Source of the DNA: an uncultured Christensenellaceae bacterium
GTDB lineage: Bacteria > Bacillota > Clostridia > Christensenellales > UBA3700
Assembly (NCBI GenBank): GCA_910587685.1
Contig: CAJUMY010000015.1
Location: 1-39,231, forward strand
Direction of reading: 5' to 3'
DNA length: 39,231 nt
The translations under genes and the position numbers were made by a program. Within the stretch, counting starts at the first letter, position 1; the number at the start of each line of letters is the position of its first letter. Shown one piece after another: positions 32,922-39,231 of this stretch. The notes under the pieces were generated by a model, which did no database searches, was not told the DNA's origin, and saw nothing but the letters and a program-made list of their open reading frames with translations.

Positions 32922-33180
32922 CAAAACGCCCACCTATAGCGGAAATTCTCAAATTCACCTGCTTTACAAAACTTATCGTTATTCATAAAATATACGTTTT
33001 TTATATTTTTGATTGCGTTTTTAATGTTTTTTTCAGAGAGTTGATCCTGCTTTCATTAAATAAAGTTAGAATAAACATTGATATTGATTGTTTTTATTGA
33101 TTTGATCAACCTATTTTAATGAATAATAACAAAATGACTTTTAATTACGTATGAATATATTATTACCTATTATTTAATTC

Positions 33181-33216
33181 AAATTATACAGATTATTATG
33201 AAAATCTGTATAATTT
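33181..33216. repeat. AT-rich inverted repeat upstream of the PadR-type gene
   Basis: Perfect 14-bp arms (33181-33194 with 33203-33216) around 8 bases. There is no strong T run. It lies about 65 bp upstream of the promoter and may be a weak bidirectional terminator or a regulator site. Confidence 0.5.
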
Positions 33217-33281
33217 ATAATAATTTGATAGATTTTAAGTCGAATTTCGTAATAATTTTTGTTTTGCATAACGTTTTATAA

Positions 33282-33310
33282 TTGACTTCTCCCTTTATTT
33301 AGTTTAATAT
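33282..33310 (+). promoter_or_regulatory. Promoter of the PadR-type gene
   Basis: TTGACT (33282-33287), a 17-bp spacer and TAATAT (33305-33310), with the start codon 18 bases further. Confidence 0.7.
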
Positions 33311-33327
33311 ATTAATAGGAGTAAAAA

Positions 33328-35394
33328 ATGGATAATACGAATGCTAATATCGATCTTATTAGATCTCATGTCGATATCATTATCTTAAAGCCTCTTGAAT
33401 CTCAGGACAGATACGGATATGAGATATTACGAGAAATAGAGACAAATAGCAACGGGTTGTTTAATCTCAAACAACCTACTATGTATAGTTGTCTCAAACG
33501 ACTCGAAAAACAAGGATATATCCGTTCTTATCTAGGAGACGAATCAAACGGCGCCCAAAGAAGATACTATGCCCTAACGGGACAAGGACGCGACTTTCTT
33601 GAGAGTCAGCAAAATCAATGGGAATTTGTAAGAACGATACTTAGCGGATTGGTTTCTTCGGAAGATTTTGATAAGGATAAGGACGTTAAGCCGTTCGATC
33701 CTTCAAAATACCGCCCGCTTACAAAAAGAACGAGAAGCGATGACGACGAGGAAAACGTAAAAGTTATCGAAAAAATCGTATACGTCCCTATCGATAAAAG
33801 CGACGAGACGAATAGAAATGTCGAATCTGATTCCGTTAACGATTTTAATAAAGACGTTGACGTTGAAAAATACATAGAAAACATCGCAAGCGATGAAATT
33901 GACACGAATATAGTTACCATAACAGATTATCTTAACGAAGTCGATGCCGATGAAACGATCAGCAACGTTTCTAATCGTGAAGATGAAAATGCAAGTATTG
34001 AAATTGAAGAAGATATGTCTGTTTCTCCCGATTCGTTATCGTTTACGAACGGCGATAATACTGTTATTGAAAGAACTTTCATTTCAATAACTCAACAAAT
34101 TGCGGAAAATCAGACTACGGAAAACAATTTTGACCCCGAATATATCGACGACTCATACGGTTTAACCGAAAGTAATGAAGTTATCGAAGACAATATTGAC
34201 TTTATTGAAGAGTTTAACGCCGAATCTACCGACGACGTTTTTGATAAAATCGAATCTATAGAAGAAAGCGTCAACGATGATTTCAAAGAGGAATTCAGCG
34301 AAGCGTACTATGAAGAAGAGCTTACGGCTATTGACGCGGAAACCTTTGATAATTATGAAGATACTACCTGTTTTACCGATAAAAAAGCCGTCAACAGAGA
34401 AAAAGCCGTTAATAGCGACGCAACAAACGTAATCAATTTTAATGCGGGCGACGAAGCTGACGAGAAGAATAATAACGAAAGCGAAAACTACGACGTAACC
34501 GAAGAGAGTATGTTCCATGACAATAGTACGTCAAACGAAATACAGTCCAAACGCGAAGAGTGGCTTGAACATTATAATTATGAGAATATAAAATATTCAA
34601 CTTACGAGGAAACTACCGATAATGAGCTCGACGTAACGCCTATTGATAACGATAGCTATAATGATAAGGTTACGTACGTTACTTCTTCCGATGTAAAGCT
34701 CGATGATGATATAGATAATTATGAAAGCGAGATCAATCTATTCAGCGTTCTTGATAATATCTATACGGAAAAAGATGGAGCCGGCGCTGAGACGTACGAC
34801 GAAGAGTCATTGAAACCGCGTTCTGTCGATTATTCTTCGACAGCGGATAACGAAAACTTGCGTCCCATGCTTACGATCAACGATCTTAAGATAAAGCTCA
34901 AAAACGAAGGCTTCAACGTTAAACCTTATACGAAGATCAATTCAAGCGAATACTATATCAATAACTATTATTACTGCAACAGAACGGGCAGAGACGCATC
35001 ATATATAACGTATTTATTACTATTTTTTGAAAGTTTGATCGCGCATTTTGCTCTTGCGAAAACTTATGCTCTTCCGTTGTGGTATTTGCCTATAGTATGG
35101 GTATCGCTCGCAGTAATACCTACTATAGCGACTGTAATATGGTCTATTTCACCGTATCACAAAAAGCGTACGCGCGTTAGTCTGCGATTATCGTTGCTCA
35201 TTGGACTGATAGCGTTACTTAATATTGCTCTTGTCATATTGCTTATAGGTTTCTTTGGTTTCGGAGCCGACTATAGAGATATCAAGACAATGATGTTACC
35301 GATAATAGTACCGATGATATTCTTATTGAATATACCGCTTTATTCGTTGATATACTACCTTCTCTACAAAACCAAGAGATACAATTTGCGGTAA
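33328..35394 (+). CDS. PadR-type regulator with long acidic linker and four-helix membrane anchor
   Basis: 688 residues, far longer than ordinary PadR proteins (100-200). Residues 1-110 are a PadR winged helix: DIIILKPLESQDRYGYEILREI, PTMYSCLKRLEKQGYI, and RRYYALTGQGRDFL. Residues about 115-525 are highly acidic and low in complexity (Asp, Glu, Asn, Ser), presumably disordered. Four hydrophobic segments follow from about 555 to 680 (YLLLFFESLIAHFALA; LPIVWVSLAVIPTIATVIW; LSLLIGLIALLNIALVILLIG; MLPIIVPMIFLLNIPLYSLIYYLL). The DNA-binding head would thus be tethered to the membrane by a long charged arm. Target genes are unknown. GGAG lies seven bases before the ATG. Confidence 0.85.
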   Translation: MDNTNANIDLIRSHVDIIILKPLESQDRYGYEILREIETNSNGLFNLKQPTMYSCLKRLEKQGYIRSYLGDESNGAQRRYYALTGQGRDFLESQQNQWEFVRTILSGLVSSEDFDKDKDVKPFDPSKYRPLTKRTRSDDDEENVKVIEKIVYVPIDKSDETNRNVESDSVNDFNKDVDVEKYIENIASDEIDTNIVTITDYLNEVDADETISNVSNREDENASIEIEEDMSVSPDSLSFTNGDNTVIERTFISITQQIAENQTTENNFDPEYIDDSYGLTESNEVIEDNIDFIEEFNAESTDDVFDKIESIEESVNDDFKEEFSEAYYEEELTAIDAETFDNYEDTTCFTDKKAVNREKAVNSDATNVINFNAGDEADEKNNNESENYDVTEESMFHDNSTSNEIQSKREEWLEHYNYENIKYSTYEETTDNELDVTPIDNDSYNDKVTYVTSSDVKLDDDIDNYESEINLFSVLDNIYTEKDGAGAETYDEESLKPRSVDYSSTADNENLRPMLTINDLKIKLKNEGFNVKPYTKINSSEYYINNYYYCNRTGRDASYITYLLLFFESLIAHFALAKTYALPLWYLPIVWVSLAVIPTIATVIWSISPYHKKRTRVSLRLSLLIGLIALLNIALVILLIGFFGFGADYRDIKTMMLPIIVPMIFLLNIPLYSLIYYLLYKTKRYNLR

Positions 35395-35422
35395 AATCAA
35401 CGCATAAATTTCTAACAAAAAT

Positions 35423-35469
35423 AAAATCTCCTTTTATACCGTAAAATAAGTGTAGAAGGAGATTTTTTT
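35423..35469 (+). terminator. Terminator after the PadR-type gene
   Basis: An 11-bp stem, AAAATCTCCTT (35423-35433) with AAGGAGATTTT (35456-35466), followed by further T's. It lies between convergent genes. Confidence 0.75.
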
Positions 35470-35527
35470 ATTATATTTATTATCAAATTACTTTATTCGT
35501 CGATTTATATATAGGACTTAAATAATG

Positions 35528-35980
35528 TTATAACCACTTTATAAACGCTTTCTTATCCTCGCCGTTATATCCTGCTTGCATATAAAAATCTAGAGTACCG
35601 CTATCTTTTGCTCCCGTCAGCAACATGGTTTTATAATAATTATTTTCTTTAGCGATCTCGGCGGCATAATTAAAACATTGCGTCGCTAAACCTTTTCTTC
35701 TATACAGGCTCTTTGTGACAACGTTTTCGATCAAGCCATACGGACGCTGAGCATGCGTAAGATTCGGAACAACGACCAATACGCAAGAAGATACAATACT
35801 TCCGTTATCATCGGCAATAATGACGTGATGATCTTTATCGTTTAATATCTTATTCCAAATACCGATAACGCGATCGGTTTTTATCGGTAACTCGTTATTA
35901 TGGAGCTCCGTATAAAGCTGCATTAATCCGTCAAAATCATTTGCATTTATTTCTCTTATAATATACCCCATACCGCTCAT
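35528..35980 (-). CDS. GNAT family N-acetyltransferase
   Basis: 150 residues. The acetyl-CoA binding signature is LIENVVTKSLYRRKGLATQCFNYA, preceded by the usual strand IVSSCVLVVVPNL and ended by LDFYMQAGYNGEDKKAFIKWL. The substrate cannot be told. A second ATG three codons in is an equally good start. It lies about ten bases after the VTT gene and is probably the last gene of that minus-strand cluster. Confidence 0.85.
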   Translation of the reverse strand: MSGMGYIIREINANDFDGLMQLYTELHNNELPIKTDRVIGIWNKILNDKDHHVIIADDNGSIVSSCVLVVVPNLTHAQRPYGLIENVVTKSLYRRKGLATQCFNYAAEIAKENNYYKTMLLTGAKDSGTLDFYMQAGYNGEDKKAFIKWL

Positions 35981-35989
35981 CCGATCTAC

Positions 35990-37021
35990 TTAACGATTTC
36001 TATTTCTAAACCCTTTCGCCGCTCCGCCGTAAGTACTAACGAATCGGTTATTGCTAATAACCTTGGCGTTTTTAATAACGGCGTATCTGTTTATATCCAT
36101 TTTATCGATCTTAGCGCCCTTGACCTTTCTTGCCTTATTAAAGTGCATATCAAAAAAATACACCATTCTATCCTGCAGAACGTTGCCATACTTCATTAAT
36201 AGCACAATAGCAATAACGACCGCCACAATCAAAACGCCCCATACCACTAGTCCCCATCCCGAAAGCGGTATATATGCCAGCAGTTTTGACGAAACAGACG
36301 TTACACTGACTCCTATGGGACGCGTTATGAGCATCATTATAAAGAATGACATATAAGACATATTAGTCAGTCCTGCGACTATACAGAGGAGATCGTCGGG
36401 GAAAAACGGCAAAAGGAACATAAGGAACAACATCATCTTATCCTTACCTTTCACGATATTTTGATACTTATTATACATTCCTTCGCCGATAGTTACTCTG
36501 ACAATCTTCATTCCGAACGTTCTACCGAGGAAAAACGCGAACATCGAGCCTATCAAAAGCCCTATCGTACTATACAGTATCGAACCGCCTACGCCGAACG
36601 CAACGACGCCTGCGACTATCGTTATGGTTGAAGGAATCGGCACCAGAGTGACCTGCGCGAACGTTATCGCAACGAATATTATTTCGCCCCAAGGCGAAGA
36701 CTTTCCTATCAGGTTACGGATATTTTCTTCCGAAGAAAGATATTCAAGCCATCCCATATACTGTAGCAATACGTAACATGCAAGAACGGCGAGCGTGATA
36801 ATAGCGGAATAAAACGACAGCGTTACAGGCTTACTCTTTTTCTTGACGACGCCGAAAATGAATAACGCTATCAGCGCGAGATAAAGGACTGCGATCAAGA
36901 TTGTTTCAAAAAGCCCGTTGACCTTAGCGTAGAAATATACGGTCACAGCGCTGGCTATAACCGACAATATCATGACTATACTTTTGGCAATCAATTTTCG
37001 TTTTTCTTTATTCTTATCCAT
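35990..37021 (-). CDS. VTT-domain membrane protein (TVP38/TMEM64, DedA-like superfamily)
   Basis: 343 residues with about eight hydrophobic segments. The VTT core is visible: ITFAQVTLVPIPSTITIVAGVVAFG, GLLIGSMFAFFLGRTFG, and LPFFPDDLLCIVAGLTNMSYMSFF. This superfamily includes lipid scramblases and undecaprenyl-phosphate transport-linked proteins; the exact substrate is unknown. The positively charged tail (KARKVKGAKIDKMDINRYAV) is probably cytosolic. The start overlaps the end of rnhA by eight bases, indicating coupled expression. Confidence 0.88.
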   Translation of the reverse strand: MDKNKEKRKLIAKSIVMILSVIASAVTVYFYAKVNGLFETILIAVLYLALIALFIFGVVKKKSKPVTLSFYSAIITLAVLACYVLLQYMGWLEYLSSEENIRNLIGKSSPWGEIIFVAITFAQVTLVPIPSTITIVAGVVAFGVGGSILYSTIGLLIGSMFAFFLGRTFGMKIVRVTIGEGMYNKYQNIVKGKDKMMLFLMFLLPFFPDDLLCIVAGLTNMSYMSFFIMMLITRPIGVSVTSVSSKLLAYIPLSGWGLVVWGVLIVAVVIAIVLLMKYGNVLQDRMVYFFDMHFNKARKVKGAKIDKMDINRYAVIKNAKVISNNRFVSTYGGAAKGFRNRNR

Positions 37022-37478
37022 GAGTTTCCTCCGATATGAGAGCTATAGCCTTTGCCGTCTCTTTCACCGCCTCTTTATCGCAACGGTTATTATACTCGTT
37101 GTCGCTATGCCCTTTGACTTTGACGAAATTAACGACGTGTTTTCGCGTCTCGATCAGCAACATCCGCCAAAGGTCGTCGTTTTTGACTCTTGTTTTCGCG
37201 TTCATCATAAAATTATTTTTTTCCCATTTTTCGATCCACTTTTCATTGAACGCATTTACAACATATGCGGAATCGCTGTAAATATTGACGTTACACTGCT
37301 CTTTTAGCTGCTTGAGTCCTTGTATAACGGCAAAAATCTCCATTCTATTATTCGTTGTGTCTTTATTATATCCGCTCACGAGTTTTTCGTGTCCGTTATA
37401 TATCAATATTGCGCACCAACCGCCTGCTCCGGGGTTTCCCGAACAAGCGCCGTCGGTATATATTTCTACCGTTTTCAT
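37014..37478 (-). CDS. rnhA: Ribonuclease HI
   Basis: 154 residues, the usual size. The catalytic set is present: Asp9 (YTDGACSGNPG), Glu47 (NNRMEIFAV), Asp69 (IYSDSAYV), His124 (VKGHSDNEYNNRCD) and Asp134. It degrades RNA in RNA-DNA hybrids, including R-loops and primers. It sits between proC and the VTT gene on the minus strand. Confidence 0.95.
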   Translation of the reverse strand: MKTVEIYTDGACSGNPGAGGWCAILIYNGHEKLVSGYNKDTTNNRMEIFAVIQGLKQLKEQCNVNIYSDSAYVVNAFNEKWIEKWEKNNFMMNAKTRVKNDDLWRMLLIETRKHVVNFVKVKGHSDNEYNNRCDKEAVKETAKAIALISEETHG

Positions 37479-37565
37479 TATAAAGCTCCTATCATACCGC
37501 TATGATGTATCAAACTCTTTTGCATTTCAAAAGATATGTTTTGGCGTATACCGTCGTTATGAGGG

Positions 37566-38363
37566 TCAACCCTTTAGTTCTTTTGAACGAAGATAGCATT
37601 TATACATTCCGTCCTCGATAATATTTTCAAGTCCTTGTTCTCTGAAATGCTTTACAGCTTCTATGGTTGTTCCGCCCTTACTGCATACGGCGTCGATCAT
37701 AGCTTCTATATTATCGCCCGTCTTTGCCAATTCGCTAGCTCCGATAACCGTGGATATCGCCAATTTTTTTGCCGCGTCGAAAGTCAGCCCGTGTTTTACT
37801 CCGCCGCTTATCATCGCGTTTATGAACATATATACGTACGCAGGACCGCTTCCGCTTACCGAGACGACAGCGTCAAAAAGCTCCTCTTCTATTTCTACGA
37901 GTTCTCCTGTAGAGCGTAAAATATCGAATATCATTCTCTTGTCGCTTTCCGGAATGTCAACTTTTTCGATAGCGGTCACGCCTTTTCCTATCTTGCACGG
38001 AGTATTAGGCATTATTCTTATCACTTTCGCGCGGTCGTTATTGATATATTTTCGGATGGAATCGGAACTCACTCCCGCCATCATACTTATCACGTATTTC
38101 GCGTTGACGTTAGGCAAGACGCTCTCTTTTATCTGAGCGAATACCTGCGGTTTGACAGCGATAAAAACTATCTCAGAGTTGTTAATAACTTCCGCATTAT
38201 CGAGCGTCGACTTGATCCCTTCTATACCTATATTTTTAGTCGGATCGGCATGCGAAGCGATAATATCTTTACTATTCACGATGCCGCCGGCAATAACGTT
38301 CTCGATTATGGCTTTTGCCATATTACCTGCGCCTAAAAAACCGAGTTTGAAATCATAATTCAT
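37566..38363 (-). CDS. proC: Pyrroline-5-carboxylate reductase
   Basis: 265 residues. The N-terminal Rossmann domain has GFLGAGNMAKAIIENVIAGG and IVFIAVKPQVF. RIMPNTPCKIGKGVTAI and the C-terminal SGSGPAYVYMFINAM with CSKGGTTIEAVKHFREQGL are the family signatures. It makes proline from pyrroline-5-carboxylate with NAD(P)H. GAGG lies six bases before the ATG. It is divergent from tRNA-Trp, 63 bp away. Confidence 0.95.
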   Translation of the reverse strand: MNYDFKLGFLGAGNMAKAIIENVIAGGIVNSKDIIASHADPTKNIGIEGIKSTLDNAEVINNSEIVFIAVKPQVFAQIKESVLPNVNAKYVISMMAGVSSDSIRKYINNDRAKVIRIMPNTPCKIGKGVTAIEKVDIPESDKRMIFDILRSTGELVEIEEELFDAVVSVSGSGPAYVYMFINAMISGGVKHGLTFDAAKKLAISTVIGASELAKTGDNIEAMIDAVCSKGGTTIEAVKHFREQGLENIIEDGMYKCYLRSKELKG

Positions 38364-38383
38364 AAAAAACCTCTATATTTCTG

Positions 38384-38412
38384 TTGACTTCGTACACAAT
38401 ATAATATATAAT
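38384..38412 (+). promoter_or_regulatory. Promoter of tRNA-Trp
   Basis: TTGACT (38384-38389), a 17-bp spacer and TATAAT (38407-38412), with the tRNA beginning 15 bases later. Confidence 0.85.
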
Positions 38413-38426
38413 AAGATAGCTTTCAT

Positions 38427-38501
38427 AGGGGAGTGGCTCAACGGTAGAGTAGTGGTCTCCAAAACCATTGGTTGCGTGTTCGAATCGCGTCTCCCCTGCC
38501 A
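38427..38501 (+). tRNA. tRNA-Trp (CCA)
   Basis: Acceptor AGGGGAG/CTCCCCT, anticodon CCA in GTGGTCTCCAAAACCAT, T-loop TGTTCGAATC, discriminator G and encoded CCA. It is a single-gene unit with its own promoter and terminator. Confidence 0.95.
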
Positions 38502-38542
38502 ATACGCTTGATTCGCGATATAGCGGTTTAAGCGTATTTTTT
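38501..38542 (+). terminator. Terminator of tRNA-Trp
   Basis: AATACGCTT (38501-38509) pairs with AAGCGTATT (38530-38538) and runs into T's. Confidence 0.75.
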
Positions 38543-38852
38543 ATATACTGAATAATGTTTTTCCGCAAAGCATCCACGCTACGTATCCAACTAAAACGTT
38601 CGATAAATTATCGAATAAAACATATTTTATAAATATATTTTGTTACTTCGTTTAAGTTAAATAAAATCTTATTTTGATTGTACAGAAAATCATATAAAAT
38701 GTCAATTCAAAGACGCTCCATATAACAAATTTTATTACCCAAATAGCTGAAATCATAATTGCGTCGATATTTACGGAAATTAATGTAAATCATATAGATA
38801 TACGCGTTTTGATTTATTGAAACGGATATGCAAATATTATATGATATATAAT
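38543..38852. other. Gene-free AT-rich stretch
   Basis: About 310 bases in which I see no convincing gene, RNA or repeat. Confidence 0.5.
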
Positions 38853-38885
38853 AACTAAACGACCGATAATATCGGTCGTTTAGTT
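38853..38885. terminator. Perfect 15-bp palindrome, probable terminator of the edge gene
   Basis: The arms 38853-38867 and 38871-38885 are perfect complements around AAT. It lies about 50 bp after the stop of the minus-strand edge gene. The T-run on the minus side is broken (TTTAGTTATTATAT). Confidence 0.6.
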
Positions 38886-38935
38886 TCTTCATTTTGCGTA
38901 TTGAAGATAAAACCTTTATAAAATATGCTTTGATT

Positions 38936-39229
38936 CTATTCGTTATCTTCATTTGAGCCTTCTATATTACTGTCAACGGTTTCTATTTCCGTAACGCCTT
39001 TATTTAGCTCTTTCTTTGCCTTACGCTTCTCTTTGAGAAGCTGCTTTCTGTATTCGAGATTTTCCTCTATCTGCGTAACTCTTAGGTCGATTAGATCCTT
39101 CGCCATCTCGTACGCCGATTCGCCGTCTACCGCCATCTCGGTCTCTTTTATCTTTATCTCTGCGTCATTCTCTCTTGCGTTCCTGCGTATAGTTCTCAGC
39201 CTCTCGTCCTCGATCCTAAAGTACGCCAT
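38936..39229 (-). CDS. Unrecognised charged coiled-coil protein, possibly truncated at the window edge
   Basis: 97 residues from an ATG only two bases from the window end, so the true start may lie outside. The sequence begins MAYFRIEDERLRTIRRNAREN and is rich in Glu, Lys and Arg with heptad-like spacing (about residues 45-75: RVTQIEENLEYRKQLLKEK). It then ends in an acidic tail (ETVDSNIEGSNEDNE). No family recognised. Confidence 0.6.
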   Translation of the reverse strand: MAYFRIEDERLRTIRRNARENDAEIKIKETEMAVDGESAYEMAKDLIDLRVTQIEENLEYRKQLLKEKRKAKKELNKGVTEIETVDSNIEGSNEDNE

Positions 39230-39231
39230 GA

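Larger units (their letters stand above)
32738..33327. other. Gene-free stretch between the microprotein gene and the PadR-type gene
   Basis: No gene supported in about 590 bases. It contains the terminator, the partial repeat at 32818, a perfect 9-bp inverted repeat (ACACTATTT 32852-32860 with AAATAGTGT 32866-32874), the right direct repeat, an AT-rich palindrome at 33181-33216 and the padR-type promoter. Confidence 0.6.

Noticed and set aside
38707..38952. 81-codon minus-strand frame near tRNA-Trp
   Set aside because: It overlaps the end of the edge gene, spans a perfect terminator-like palindrome, and has composition typical of untranslated AT-rich DNA.

Overview
The window looks like chromosome of a low-G+C, endospore-forming member of the Bacillota, class Clostridia. 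The evidence is a spoIIA operon (anti-anti-sigma factor, anti-sigma factor, sigma-F) followed by spoVAC-spoVAD-spoVAE and yunB, a T-box riboswitch ahead of pheST, AGGAGG-type ribosome binding sites with several TTG/GTG starts, and a Gram-positive type LexA. Gene order and sequence suggest an uncultured gut clostridial lineage (perhaps Christensenellales-like), but that placement is only an impression.

Layout. 1-1140: foreign-looking edge with the C-terminal end of a rolling-circle Rep helicase and a frameshifted XRE/membrane regulator. 1208-1768: six-gene tRNA array on the minus strand (Pro-Met-Asp-Phe-Thr-Tyr in transcription order) with a consensus promoter and a terminator. 2026-6464: sporulation block. 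6537-10315: promoter, Phe T-box and pheST. 10371-17937: U32 peptidase family protein, mutS2, a two-TM protein, a cysteine desulfurase and thiI, ending in a terminator shared with the convergent class A PBP gene (18031-20169, minus). 20280-28538: miaB-mutS-mutL-miaA and a PLP enzyme of the methionine gamma-lyase/aluminium resistance family. 28888-30791: lexA and a XerS-sized tyrosine recombinase on the minus strand, each preceded by a near-consensus SOS box. 33328-38363: a very long membrane-anchored PadR-type regulator, convergent with a proC-rnhA-VTT-GNAT cluster. 38427: tRNA-Trp. The right edge holds an unrecognised coiled-coil gene.

The most unusual stretch is 31280-32921. It is bounded by perfect 21-bp direct repeats. 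The left copy forms a Xer-like site: 9-bp inverted arms around a 6-bp centre. Inside lie an unrecognised 93-codon gene, a divergent small XRE regulator, three 15-bp repeats spaced exactly 29 bp apart in the shared control region, and a G+C-richer block. That block has a hairpin with a 14-bp perfect stem, then a 156-nt nested rod ending in a terminator-like hairpin, directly ahead of a strong ribosome binding site and a 39-residue basic microprotein. No recombinase gene lies inside, but the XerS-like gene lies about 490 bp to the left. I read this as a 1.6-kb non-autonomous integrated element, possibly one using the host Xer-type recombinase. That reading is inference and is not proven by the sequence alone.

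How the genes work together: the central block combines translation fidelity (pheST, thiI with its desulfurase, miaA, miaB), mismatch repair (mutS, mutL), mutS2 and SOS control (lexA). The left block drives forespore sigma-F activation and dipicolinic acid uptake. The right block mixes small housekeeping genes with regulators.
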